Below, piece by piece: positions 1-9,179 of a stretch of 64,000 bases of DNA. The notes beneath the pieces were generated by a model. The model was not told the DNA's origin, made no database searches, and saw only the letters and a program-made list of their open reading frames with translations. Every line of letters begins with the position of its first letter. Position 1 is the stretch's first letter. A program made the translations under genes and the position numbers. Origin of the DNA: Ignavibacteria bacterium (GTDB lineage Bacteria; Bacteroidota; Ignavibacteria; Kapaibacteriales; UBA4661); the NCBI GenBank assembly GCA_013298775.1, contig JAAFIV010000016.1, positions 30,394-94,393 on the forward strand, read 5' to 3'.

Positions 1-322
1 CAACGTAATCAACAATACCGCTTAAAACATCACCCTTTATCGTAGCTTTGATAGTCCGCTCAAGAAAACCTTTAAATCGCTGTTCATCAAAAGGAACCAG
101 AGCGAGGAGGAATGCAATAAACTTCATTTTCAAATCTTCTTCATTCCAAAACTCAATATTTTCAAGAGCTGTTTGCCGGAGCCTTTCCAAGGTGTTGCGC
201 TCTATCTCCGTTAGCTCTACCGTAGAACTGAGCCATGCTTCAAGCGTGGCGTTTTTGTATGTTTGATGAATACCGAAAAACTTCTCAACTTCATCAATCG
301 TCCAACGTTCAAAAGATTTCAT
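1..322 (-). CDS. PD-(D/E)XK nuclease-like protein, N-terminal part (runs off left edge)
   Basis: The reading frame starts with ATG at 322 (first residues MKSFERW) and stays open for 107 codons to the window edge, so only the N-terminal half is seen. It contains the motif IEFWNEEDLKMKF and, at the edge, SGIVDYV. Both align with the complete paralogue at 46708-47391, which has VEFWNEDELKFKF and GGTVDFM. In that paralogue the Asp is followed by an HEYKKE motif, the pattern expected of a PD-(D/E)XK fold. The missing C-terminal part should carry the E-x-K half of the site, so activity cannot be judged here. The gene faces away from recQ's end and is separated from it by a hairpin element. Function is unknown; a nuclease fold is an inference from motif spacing. 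Confidence 0.7.
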   Translation of the reverse strand, partial: MKSFERWTIDEVEKFFGIHQTYKNATLEAWLSSTVELTEIERNTLERLRQTALENIEFWNEEDLKMKFIAFLLALVPFDEQRFKGFLERTIKATIKGDVLSGIVDYV

Positions 323-367
323 CGTTTGGATAAAAATGGTAATGATGTTTGTATGTTATTTTCAAAA

Positions 368-537
368 TTGAAGTTTAGATAAACTCTTGCGCCCCCTCAT
401 CCCAACCCTTCTCCCAGAGGGAGAAGGGCAAGATTCTATGTGGGTTATGAAGCCCTCTCCCTCTGGGAGAGGGTTGGGTGAGGGCTTCGTGCAAGGTGAG
501 GTTTTATACGGCTCACAAAATTTTATCTAAACTTCAA
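368..537. repeat. 170-bp inverted-repeat element (MITE-like)
   Basis: Perfect 16-bp terminal inverted repeats, TTGAAGTTTAGATAAA at 368-383 and its complement at 522-537, enclose a second long hairpin built from CCCTCTCCCAGAGGG-type arms (about 393-490). The pentamer CAAAA flanks both ends (363-367 and 538-542), which could be a target-site duplication, although it is short and low in complexity. It fills the 297-bp space between the left-edge gene and the end of recQ. No protein-coding potential is visible. A non-autonomous mobile element or a transcription-stopping hairpin are both possible. Confidence 0.65.
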
Positions 538-619
538 CAAAAGAAACTACAAAATATTTCCTTGAAGCCCAAGTATTCATGGGGCAATGAGCAATTTGCT
601 GGCTGGATTTAACCTGTAT

Positions 620-2881
620 TTATCGAGGGTACGCTGCAATAACCGCACGAATTTCACCATATTCAAAACCTTCGCCCAAAGCCTCTTTCACCAGCTTCAA
701 ACCTTGACCTTCGCGCCATTCCTGCTCGCGCAGAGCATCAATAATGGCTTCTTCTTTTTCTTCTGTAACAATATCATTCAGGGGAATTTTCCCAGCAGCA
801 ACACAACTTGCTAAATGTTCAAAAATAGTAGAACGAGCTAAATCCCGCATGGAAGCTATTGTTTCAGGTGTATTGCCATCTTTCAATAAACGGAGTGTCT
901 CAAAAGCTGTCGCATTCAGTCCTTTTGAAACATCAGTATTGACGCGCTGTACAGACGATGAAGTTGAGGAGGCGGACGACGCGCTTTCTCTACTCCGTTC
1001 ACGCTTTTGTGGTAATGAATTCATCTGCGACGGGAGTTGATGTTCGACGGTAAAATCCTGTATTTCTCTTGCAAATTTCTCGCCGTAGCGTTCTGTTTTT
1101 ACCTCGCCAAATCCTGCAATATATCGTATTTCCTGAACGGAGACGGGTAAATAGGTTGCGAGCTGCATCAAGGTAGCATCCGAAAGCACCATAAATGGCG
1201 GCACTCCTTCGGATTCAGCAATGCTGCGGCGCACGACACGCAAGCGTTCAAAAAGCTGCTCATTGTGTGGAATAGCACTTGTGGTGTCTCGTGCGGCAAA
1301 CTTTGGCGTTGCGGCAATTTCACGCTCGCGCCGTGAACTACGCTTGCGCTCTTCGGCTTTGGGAAGCATTACTTTTTCACCATCGTACAGAACGGCTTTA
1401 CTTTTTTCATTGAGTTTCAAAATAGGATATTCGCCGTTATCACGCTCGCACCAGCCTTCGTTGCAGAGTTCGTTTGCAATACGCCGCCACTCTGCCGCGC
1501 TTGTATCTGCGCCTACTCCAAAGGTTTTCAGATTCAGATGCTCCAAGCGTACTTTGGCGGTATTTCCCCGCAAAACTTCAATCACATACCCCGCTCCAAA
1601 GCGTTCTCCAGTGCGAATCATTGCCGAGAAAAACTTTTGCGCATGGAGCGTAGCGTCGAAAAACTCTTGTTCTTGTGCGGGTTTCAAGCAGACATCGCAA
1701 GAGCCGCATGATTGCTCGTCTGGGGAGAAATTTTCTCCGAAATATTTCAAAAGATATTTTCGCCGACATTGCCTTGATTCCGCATATTTCCTCATTTCCT
1801 GAAGTTTTTGTATGAGGATTCGCGTTTGCTCAGGATTATCCTCAATCACCAACATTTTTTGCAATTTCATAACATCGGCGTTGGAATATAGCAAAATCGC
1901 GTCACTCATCAGCCCATCGCGCCCTGCCCGCCCCGTTTCTTGGTAATAACTTTCAATATTTTTCGGCAAATCATGGTGAATCACATAGCGAACATTGGAT
2001 TTGTCAATGCCCATTCCAAAAGCAATTGTTGCACACACTATCTGCACTTCATCGCGGAGAAACAAGTCCTGATGCCGCGTCCGCACGGCACGCTCTAAAC
2101 CTGCGTGGTACGGCAGTGCAGAGAAACCATCAGCTTTTAAGCGGTCTGCAAGCGATTCCGCGCTCGCTCTGGATAAGGTGTAAATAATGCCACTTTCTCC
2201 TTTTCGCTGCCGAACATGAGCTACAATTTTCTCGTACGTATCGTGCTTTGGCTCAACGAAATAGCGGATATTTGCTCGGTTGAAGGAGGAAACAAAGATA
2301 TTTTTTTGAGGAATAGCAAGCTGCGCTACAATGTCGCGACGCGTCTGTTCATCGGCAGTTGCGGTGAGTGCAATAAGCGGAACATTGGGAAAACGCTCTT
2401 TCAAGCGAGATAATTCGCGGTATTCAGGGCGAAAATCGTGTCCCCATTGCGAAATACAATGCGCTTCATCAATTGCAAAAAGGACGGGATTCAATGTGGC
2501 AAGAAAGTTCAGAAACCGCTCTGTTACAAGGCGTTCAGGTGCGACATACAGTATGCGAATTTCCCCTTGACGCAAACGATTCGCCAACATTCGCTGGTCG
2601 CCTTCGTCGAGCGTTGAATTCAAATATGCCGCTTCTACACCATTCAAGCGCAGCGCATCAACTTGGTCTTTCATAAGTGCAATGAGCGGCGAAACAACGA
2701 GCGTTAATCCATCCAAACACAAGGCAGGAACTTGATAGCACAAGGATTTCCCACCGCCCGTCGGCATCAGCACAAAAGAATCTTCCCCACGCAAAACGGT
2801 GGAAATTGCGCGTTCTTGTTCTAAGCGAAAATCTTCATACCCAAAGACAGAGCGCAAGATTTGATGAGGTTTGTGAAGCAT
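620..2881 (-). CDS. recQ: ATP-dependent DNA helicase RecQ
   Basis: This is a 753-residue RecQ-family 3'-5' DNA helicase, acting in recombination and replication-fork repair. Visible in order: Walker A PTGGGKS (about 40-45), DEAH box (138-141) followed by the aromatic-rich loop CISQWGHDFRPEY, motif V/VI region with QETGRAGRDG (315-323), and the RecQ zinc site with Cys372, Cys392, Cys395 and Cys398. An RQC-like winged helix and an HRDC domain (about 540-620) follow. The last ~120 residues resemble the HTH_40 helix-turn-helix found after RecQ/RNase D in Bacteroidota, which explains the length above the ~610 residues of E. coli RecQ. The ATG at 2881 gives a normal RecQ N-terminus. The gene is divergent from the cyclase at 3223. 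All helicase motifs are intact. Confidence 0.96.
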   Translation of the reverse strand: MLHKPHQILRSVFGYEDFRLEQERAISTVLRGEDSFVLMPTGGGKSLCYQVPALCLDGLTLVVSPLIALMKDQVDALRLNGVEAAYLNSTLDEGDQRMLANRLRQGEIRILYVAPERLVTERFLNFLATLNPVLFAIDEAHCISQWGHDFRPEYRELSRLKERFPNVPLIALTATADEQTRRDIVAQLAIPQKNIFVSSFNRANIRYFVEPKHDTYEKIVAHVRQRKGESGIIYTLSRASAESLADRLKADGFSALPYHAGLERAVRTRHQDLFLRDEVQIVCATIAFGMGIDKSNVRYVIHHDLPKNIESYYQETGRAGRDGLMSDAILLYSNADVMKLQKMLVIEDNPEQTRILIQKLQEMRKYAESRQCRRKYLLKYFGENFSPDEQSCGSCDVCLKPAQEQEFFDATLHAQKFFSAMIRTGERFGAGYVIEVLRGNTAKVRLEHLNLKTFGVGADTSAAEWRRIANELCNEGWCERDNGEYPILKLNEKSKAVLYDGEKVMLPKAEERKRSSRREREIAATPKFAARDTTSAIPHNEQLFERLRVVRRSIAESEGVPPFMVLSDATLMQLATYLPVSVQEIRYIAGFGEVKTERYGEKFAREIQDFTVEHQLPSQMNSLPQKRERSRESASSASSTSSSVQRVNTDVSKGLNATAFETLRLLKDGNTPETIASMRDLARSTIFEHLASCVAAGKIPLNDIVTEEKEEAIIDALREQEWREGQGLKLVKEALGEGFEYGEIRAVIAAYPR

Positions 2882-3063
2882 ATTTTCTCAATAGATTGAA
2901 TGGAGTGATGGACTTCAAAAGTACCATTTCACCGCATTTTTTCCTACAAAAAGCCATGCGCAGCCTGTGGCAATCTCCAATTTGGCAATCTCCAAACAAT
3001 CACGTAGATTCGTTTCGCTTTGTTCACGACAAAATCTTAAAGAAGCACGCAAACTCAGGTTTC

Positions 3064-3141
3064 AGTGGCACAGACATTCTTGTCTGTGTTTATCGCCGAA
3101 GACTATCACCAACACTCACAGACCAGAATGTCTGTGCCACT
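3064..3141. repeat. 78-bp hairpin repeat, CAGACA family
   Basis: Two 25-nt arms (3064-3088 and 3117-3141) are complementary with one mismatch and enclose a 28-nt loop; each arm contains CAGACATTC. A same-length relative with the same arms is at 47623-47700. The element sits inside the 341-bp divergent spacer between recQ and the cyclase gene (2882-3222). No gene or clear promoter motif was recognised in the rest of that spacer. Confidence 0.75.
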
Positions 3142-3222
3142 ACTGTAAAAAATTTTGTCATGTACTAGAGTTCGCTTGGTTGATTTCATATCAATTCCTT
3201 TTTCACTCACCTTCAATACCGC

Positions 3223-4671
3223 ATGATTGCTCGCATTCAAAAATTTATTCGCTCGGATATAGAAATTGTGCCACCAGAACTACGAGCAGAATTTCGCAAG
3301 GAAATGAGCCACATCAATATACGGCGTATGAGCCTTATTGCTGGAGTGCTAGCATTTGCAAACATCATTTTCTTGATTACTATTGACGTGCTAAATCTTT
3401 TGCATCTTCCCGTTAAAGCCCGCATCATAGCCTTTGTGCTGCATGCCAGCATGCTGGGTGTGGCACTGGGAATTCTTTGGTTGTCCACTCGTTTCAGGGG
3501 CTTGAATGTGGACGAAATGGAGCCGTTTCATTACCAATTAGGTTTGCTCTTACCAACGGGATTGCTGGTATTTCCGACAATCCTGCTCTACCAAATCGCG
3601 CTCAACAACAGCAATCCCACAGGACCGTATTGCGCCGTTATCATACTTTGGGGTGCTGGTTTAATGGCGGAATTTCGCTTTGCCGTGCGGGTTATTCTTG
3701 CCAATAATGCAATTTTTTATGCAAGCATGGTGTATTTGGGTTCTCAAATGCCCATCAATTATGGCATTGAAAGTTTTTTATCCACCGAACTGACAACGAT
3801 AGGCGTTCTCTTGGGAATGAGCCTCAGTTTTCGGAAAAATGCAGAATCATTTGTCCAACGAAAGCACTTGGAATTAGAGAGAAACAGGATTGCGGATTTG
3901 AACGATGAGATAGCCGCCGCCTACGAAGAAGCAGAAGCCCTGAATAACACACTCACGAACACTCTTCGCACTCTTGAACACGAGCAAGAAACCTCCGAAC
4001 GTCTGCTTTTGAATGTTTTACCGCAAAGCATTGCAGAGCGCATGAAATCAGGCGAAACAACGATTGCAGAGCATTTTACAAGCGTAACGGTTCTTTTTGC
4101 GGACATTGTAGGCTTTACCAAACTTTCCTCAAGCATGTCGCCAGCAGAACTCGTGGAGCTGCTCGACCGCTTATTTACTGCGTTTGATGCACTTGCCAAT
4201 AAACATGGCATTGAAAAAATCAAAACCATTGGCGATGCGTATATGGCGGTGTGTGGTGTTCCAGAAGCCTCCGCGCAACACGTAGAGCGGGTTCTCTCCT
4301 TTGCACATGATATTCAACACGTCATGGCGCAGTTTCGCGAACAGGAAGATTTTGATATTCAAGTGCGCATCGGTGTTCATACAGGCGAGGTAGTTGCTGG
4401 AATTATTGGTAAGAAGAAGTTTTCCTACGACCTTTGGGGTGATACGGTAAACATTGCAAGCCGCATGGAATCTCACGGTGAAGCAGGAAAGATTCATATT
4501 TCCCCAGAAGTGTATGACGCATTGCGGAATCATCAGTCATTCGGTAATGGTCGTGTATCGGGCGATATTTCACATCTCTCAATCACCAGTGGCTTTATTT
4601 TTGAGGAACGAGGAGAGATTGAGATAAAGGGCAAAGGCAAGATGCCAACATGGTTTGTAACGCTTTCGTAA
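3223..4671 (+). CDS. membrane-bound class III adenylate cyclase
   Basis: A 482-residue protein with a polytopic membrane N-terminus (about 36-205, roughly six helices), a coiled-coil linker (210-265) and a C-terminal class III cyclase domain. Catalytic residues are complete: metal-binding Asp294 (FADIVGFT) and Asp338 (TIGDAYMA), adenine-selecting Lys334 (EKIKTIGD) and Asp403 (YDLWGD), and transition-state Asn410 and Arg414 (NIASRMES). The Lys/Asp pair is typical of adenylate rather than guanylate cyclases, so the product should be cAMP. The linker motif LLLNVLPQSIAERMKSGE is shared with the two TPR cyclases in this window. It converges on the kinase at 4680 with only 8 bp between the stop codons. 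The signal sensed by the membrane part is unknown. Confidence 0.92.
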   Translation: MIARIQKFIRSDIEIVPPELRAEFRKEMSHINIRRMSLIAGVLAFANIIFLITIDVLNLLHLPVKARIIAFVLHASMLGVALGILWLSTRFRGLNVDEMEPFHYQLGLLLPTGLLVFPTILLYQIALNNSNPTGPYCAVIILWGAGLMAEFRFAVRVILANNAIFYASMVYLGSQMPINYGIESFLSTELTTIGVLLGMSLSFRKNAESFVQRKHLELERNRIADLNDEIAAAYEEAEALNNTLTNTLRTLEHEQETSERLLLNVLPQSIAERMKSGETTIAEHFTSVTVLFADIVGFTKLSSSMSPAELVELLDRLFTAFDALANKHGIEKIKTIGDAYMAVCGVPEASAQHVERVLSFAHDIQHVMAQFREQEDFDIQVRIGVHTGEVVAGIIGKKKFSYDLWGDTVNIASRMESHGEAGKIHISPEVYDALRNHQSFGNGRVSGDISHLSITSGFIFEERGEIEIKGKGKMPTWFVTLS

Positions 4672-4679
4672 TTCAACAT

Positions 4680-6833
4680 TTACACTTGAGGCAATTCCAC
4701 AATAAACGCCGCCCCTTTGCCCAATTCACTTTCACACCAGACACGCCCCTGCATTGCCTCCACAAGTTTTTTCACAATGGATAGCCCCAGACCCGTTGAA
4801 TGCTCGCCTCCGGTGGGTTGTGCAGTGAGGCGAACAAATTTCCCAAAGAGCTTTTTTTGGTCTTCTGGGGAAATTCCAGGACCTTCGTCTTTCACCACAA
4901 GTAAAAGATAGGAAGACTCAGGAATGAGCGAGGTAAAATGGTGCGCTTTCGCGCTCGCAAAACTCAATTTCCCTTCTTCTTGCTTTTCAAAAACTTTCAA
5001 GGAAATGTGTATTGTTTTGCCTTTGGGGGAATATTTTACAGCGTTGGAAATCAGATTTTCTGACACTTGCACGAAAGCATTTCTATCGGCTTGCAGCAGC
5101 AGAGAATCGTGCTGCGCACGAAATTCCAGTCGAATACCCTTCGCTTCTGCCGACGGTCGAACTTGCTCAAGAACGCTGCGAATAATGCTCACGCTATCAA
5201 GTGCTTGGGGGGATAACATCAAAACCCCCGACTCAAGCGCATTGACATCCAGCAAATTTTCAATTAACCCAAACATTCGCTTCGAGGCGGTAATGATTTG
5301 GTCAATAATTTGTTCTGTATTTTCATTCCAAGCCCGCTCCATTAAAAGGATATGCGTCAGACCTTGAATTCCCGCAAGAGGATTTTTTAAGTCGTGCGCA
5401 ACAATTCCCATGAGTTCGTTTTTCTCCAGATTTGCTTTTGCGAGTTCTTCATTTCGTAGGGAAATCTCAACATTGAAGCGTGAAATTTCCTCTGCCTGTT
5501 GCTGAAGTTCGTCTTGCTGCTTCAAAATTTCTTGATTCTTGAGCTTCAAAGCCGCTTCCGAGCGTTGTTTAAGACGAAAGCGATTCCAAAATAAAATCGC
5601 CAACACGCCCAGCATTACCACACCAACAAGAAGGCTGTTTCGTATGAAATGTTGGTTGCGCGTTGTCTCTCGCAAAAGCGCGATTTCTTGGCTTTGCTCC
5701 TCTTCTTGGTGAATGGCAGAAAGCGCAGCAATGCGGTTCGCGCCTTGTTCGCTAAACATAGAATCGTTGTACTTTTTCTGCAACCGTTGATAGCGCAAGG
5801 CTTCGGGGAAATTTTTCTTTGCTTCGGTCAGCAAGGTATATTCTTCGTAGCTATCGCGAATAAACTCCAACGACCCTAGTTCTTCAGCTCGCGAAAGGGC
5901 TTCTTTCAAGGCTTTTTCCGCATCCACAAAGCGGTCTTGTGTGCGCTGCGAGGCAGCAATGGTGAGCAATGCAGAAATCGCATACCGCTTTTCGCCAATG
6001 GCATTGCAAATCAATAACCCGCGTGTGGCAAAGTTCAGCGCGTCGTCGTTTTTTCCCTGTTTTGCTCTTGTTTGACCAAGATTGAGAAACGTGAGCGCGG
6101 CGTATTCGGTAGATGTGGTTTCGGAACAAAACTCAAGCGCACGCTCGTACCAGACGATTGCGGAATCAAAGCGGTTTTGATAGAAAAATGTCCCCCCAAT
6201 ATTGTTCAAAGAAAGCACCGTGAGATTCGTATCATTCAGTTCTCTCGCCTTGCCGAGTGCTTTTTCAAAATAGCTTTTTGCCAATCCATAGTTTCGCTGA
6301 AAAACATAGACATTCCCAATTTGCCGCGTGAGAATGCACATTTGCCGATGGAGTTTTCGTTGGTCGGCTGCACTTGGGTCTTTCATGGAAAGCATTACTT
6401 TTTCTGTTAAACGGTACCCTTCAAGTGAGTACCGCAGGGATTCCTCAAATAAGCCCTGCACCCACACGGTATAGCCAAGTATTGTGAGTGCTTGTGCTTG
6501 ACGCGAAGGATTATCTGCCGACAAAGCACGATTGTATGCGGCTTGTGCAAACGCACGCGCTTTTTTGGGTTCGCGGGCGCGTAAAAACTCTGCTTGCGAG
6601 AGCAGGGAATCAATTCCCATTGAGCGAATTTGGTCAGAATATAAGATATTCCCTTGTGTTTGAGCCACAGCACGTGGGCAATGTTCAACGCAGAGTACCA
6701 ATGCACATACAAACAACATAGCAGAGACCGACTGCATCCAAAAGAAGCAGCATTTGTTGATTTGGTCAAAAGTATGGAATCTCTGTTTCAGCATTCTGTT
6801 GTAGCGTTCTGTTTCAGCATTCTGTTTAAGCAT
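4680..6833 (-). CDS. TPR-containing sensor histidine kinase
   Basis: A sensor kinase of up to 717 residues: signal-peptide-like segment (about 34-58), periplasmic TPR array (about 110-360), one membrane helix (about 399-415), coiled coil, HisKA with His480 (AHDLKNP) and HATPase_c with Asn597, DEGPG (649-653) and GLGL (681-684). It should autophosphorylate on His480 and pass the phosphate to an unlinked response regulator. The segment NRFRLKQRSEA just after the membrane is shared with the cyclase at 14175. The start is uncertain: the first codons overlap an exact 19-bp direct repeat (6782-6800 and 6809-6827), and Met33 at 6737 would place the signal peptide at the N-terminus. No receiver domain and no neighbouring regulator is present. 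Confidence 0.9.
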   Translation of the reverse strand: MLKQNAETERYNRMLKQRFHTFDQINKCCFFWMQSVSAMLFVCALVLCVEHCPRAVAQTQGNILYSDQIRSMGIDSLLSQAEFLRAREPKKARAFAQAAYNRALSADNPSRQAQALTILGYTVWVQGLFEESLRYSLEGYRLTEKVMLSMKDPSAADQRKLHRQMCILTRQIGNVYVFQRNYGLAKSYFEKALGKARELNDTNLTVLSLNNIGGTFFYQNRFDSAIVWYERALEFCSETTSTEYAALTFLNLGQTRAKQGKNDDALNFATRGLLICNAIGEKRYAISALLTIAASQRTQDRFVDAEKALKEALSRAEELGSLEFIRDSYEEYTLLTEAKKNFPEALRYQRLQKKYNDSMFSEQGANRIAALSAIHQEEEQSQEIALLRETTRNQHFIRNSLLVGVVMLGVLAILFWNRFRLKQRSEAALKLKNQEILKQQDELQQQAEEISRFNVEISLRNEELAKANLEKNELMGIVAHDLKNPLAGIQGLTHILLMERAWNENTEQIIDQIITASKRMFGLIENLLDVNALESGVLMLSPQALDSVSIIRSVLEQVRPSAEAKGIRLEFRAQHDSLLLQADRNAFVQVSENLISNAVKYSPKGKTIHISLKVFEKQEEGKLSFASAKAHHFTSLIPESSYLLLVVKDEGPGISPEDQKKLFGKFVRLTAQPTGGEHSTGLGLSIVKKLVEAMQGRVWCESELGKGAAFIVELPQV

Positions 6834-6858
6834 GATACCTCATCAATAAACTCTTTTC

Positions 6859-7000
6859 GTAACTGGTCAGGTCATCTCGTCGGGCGGCTGTTATCACGAG
6901 TACAGTAGCCGTCCGGCGAGTATATCTGCGACGTGTTCCAAAAGCAGAACCCGCCGGACGGTCAAGAAACCGCCCGACGAGATAGTACCTGACCAGTTAC
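6859..7000. mobile_element. 142-bp MITE-like hairpin element, GTAACTGGTCAGGT termini, with 8-bp direct repeats
   Basis: Terminal inverted repeats GTAACTGGTCAGGT (6859-6872) and its exact complement (6987-7000) enclose nested GC-rich arms (ATCTCGTCGGGCGG and GCCGTCCGGCG with their complements). The octamer CTCTTTTC occurs exactly on both outer sides (6851-6858 and 7001-7008), as expected of a target-site duplication. It fills most of the gap between two kinase genes. Related termini with different interiors occur at 47411-47611 and 52734-52846. Confidence 0.75.
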
Positions 7001-7036
7001 CTCTTTTCCACGAATAGCGTGAACACAAGCGCGTAT

Positions 7037-9046
7037 TTACTGGGCTTTGGGAAGCATAATGTAAAACGTAGCTCCTCTGCCGAGCGTAGAATTTACCCCA
7101 ATTTCACCATTCATTTGGCGAATAAGCTCTTTGCAAATTGCCAAGCCCAAGCCCGTAGAAGACTCGCCACCAGTGGGTTTTGCCGAGAGGCGTGCAAATT
7201 TTTCAAAAACTTTTGTTTTATCGTCGTCGCTCAAGCCTGGTCCTTCATCACGAATATCTATACGAATTTTTTCGGCTTCCTGGGCTTGTTCGGTACATGA
7301 CAGTGATTGTATCTTGACGACAACTTTCGCGCCAATTGGTGAAAATTTTATTGCATTAGAAAGGAGGTTTTCCATCACTTGGGTAAAAGCTCGTTCATCA
7401 GCAATAAGCCTCCAACGCATGATTTCATCGGCTGTTGGCTCAATGAGCATGGAGATTTGTTTCTTGGAAGCAACTGTTTCAAACCGCGTGAGCATTTCAA
7501 CAACACGCTCTACGGGAATGTTCTTTGGGTACAGCGAAACCGCTCCGCTTTCGAGTTTATTCACATCCAACAAATCCTGCACAAGTTGGTTCATAAACTC
7601 GGCAGATTGAATAATTCGCTGCGTAAGCGTTGGTATTGCTGTTGCTTGCAGACCGCTTCCCCCCTTATTTCCAAACTGATGGTCAATCATATCGGCACTC
7701 ATCATTATCTGTGTGAGTGGATTTTTCAGGTCGTGCGAAACAATGCCCAAAAAGGTATTTTTAAGTTTGTTTGCCTCTGCCAGGTCGTGATTCCCTTTTT
7801 GAAGAAGGTGATTTGCATGTTGGAGTTCCATTGCGAGCTGCTCGAGACGCGTCTTTTGCTCACGAAGTGTTAGCTCAGTACGCTTTTTAAGTTGAAATAG
7901 CACAAACAAAACAACAATAACAACGCACAAAGCCGAGATAATAGCAGCCGCGACCCAGGCTTGATATTTGCGCTCTTGCTCACCTAAACGCTTTGCAAAA
8001 TCATTTTTCAGCGACTCGCTGGTAACAGCACTTTGCGTAGAAAAAATCGAATCTCGAATGTTATGAAAAAGCTGATAATACCGATACGCACCACGATAAT
8101 CACGAAGAGAATCGGCAATTTCAGCACGAATACGATACAACGCAATGCGTGTAATGTGTAAGTGCATTTTTTCAATATACGTTTCCGCAGAATCCAGTGC
8201 TAATGAGGCTTCCTGATACCTTTTCTTGGGGAGATATATTTTTGCAAACGCTAAATACAATTCCGGAATAAAACGTTGATTGGGGCTTGCTTTCAGGTAT
8301 GTGGAGGCTCGTTGAAGAGCCACAAGTGCGCTATCTTGTAAACCGTAATAGGAGAAAGCGGAGGCAAGCCGTAATTGAAGATACCCCAAAACAAAGTATT
8401 CATGCGACATTTGAGACGGATTCTTTGACATTTCTCGTAATGCTTGGTAAGCTAGTTCTAAGGACAAGGCTGGATTCTTCTTTTTGGTTGCTAGTTCTGA
8501 AAAACCACTTAAAGAATTCGCAATCATTAAAGAATCGTTCATGGATTTACCAAGTTCCAACGCGGTCGAGAGATACGTATTTGCTCGGTCAAATAATGAG
8601 TTTTGAATAGACATTGAGCCTATCGAAAGCGACAGAAATGCTCGCCAAAAATCATTTTTTAACTCTTCTGCCATGCGCAGGGCTTGAAAAAAATGTTCGT
8701 ACATCGCGCTACTTTCGCCCTTGCGACCATATGCACGACCAATCGTCCATTCGGCATACATACAACTTGCGTTATCGCCTTGCGCTTGGCGTTCCCGTAA
8801 ACGCTGGGAAGCGAAGGCAATTGTGGAATCTAAGAAGCCATTGTTCAGCAATGTTTCGGCTGCTTCATAGAAATTTGCATCGGGACGACTAGGGAAAGGC
8901 AAGGTTGCAAACTGTGAGTATTCAAATTGAAATGGTAATTCTTGCGCATGAGTATTCATGCCGCTTTTCAAGAAAAAAACTGCACCCAATACACTCCATA
9001 CACACATCCTTTGTAGCCAAGGCAGAATGCCCCTAAAACGCTCCAT
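7037..9046 (-). CDS. TPR-containing sensor histidine kinase
   Basis: About 669 residues. The ATG at 9046 begins a plausible signal peptide (MERFRGILPW, then a hydrophobic stretch ending THAQ); the frame continues upstream only to a TTG at 9094. A periplasmic TPR-like helical array follows, then a strong membrane helix (VAAAIISALCVVIVVLF), a coiled coil, HisKA with SHDLKNP (His at about 438 from this start) and HATPase_c with the NAIKFSP, DEGPG and STGLGL boxes. All catalytic motifs are intact. It is arranged like the kinase at 4680 and lies upstream of it on the same strand, separated by the hairpin element at 6859-7000. There is no receiver domain. The ligand is unknown. Confidence 0.9.
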   Translation of the reverse strand: MERFRGILPWLQRMCVWSVLGAVFFLKSGMNTHAQELPFQFEYSQFATLPFPSRPDANFYEAAETLLNNGFLDSTIAFASQRLRERQAQGDNASCMYAEWTIGRAYGRKGESSAMYEHFFQALRMAEELKNDFWRAFLSLSIGSMSIQNSLFDRANTYLSTALELGKSMNDSLMIANSLSGFSELATKKKNPALSLELAYQALREMSKNPSQMSHEYFVLGYLQLRLASAFSYYGLQDSALVALQRASTYLKASPNQRFIPELYLAFAKIYLPKKRYQEASLALDSAETYIEKMHLHITRIALYRIRAEIADSLRDYRGAYRYYQLFHNIRDSIFSTQSAVTSESLKNDFAKRLGEQERKYQAWVAAAIISALCVVIVVLFVLFQLKKRTELTLREQKTRLEQLAMELQHANHLLQKGNHDLAEANKLKNTFLGIVSHDLKNPLTQIMMSADMIDHQFGNKGGSGLQATAIPTLTQRIIQSAEFMNQLVQDLLDVNKLESGAVSLYPKNIPVERVVEMLTRFETVASKKQISMLIEPTADEIMRWRLIADERAFTQVMENLLSNAIKFSPIGAKVVVKIQSLSCTEQAQEAEKIRIDIRDEGPGLSDDDKTKVFEKFARLSAKPTGGESSTGLGLAICKELIRQMNGEIGVNSTLGRGATFYIMLPKAQ

Positions 9047-9179
9047 AATGACACCACATCGAAGAAGAGAGAAAATTGGATAACTGATGCTCAAACTACG
9101 GAGAACTCAAGATTTCTCCAAGCATTCAGCACAGAGGCGTGAAAAATTGCAACGATGTTTGCGCATAGTAAAATAGTGA

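Noticed and set aside
1221..1802. 193-codon plus-strand frame inside recQ
   Set aside because: It is antisense to intact RecQ zinc-binding and RQC motifs and has no recognisable domain of its own.
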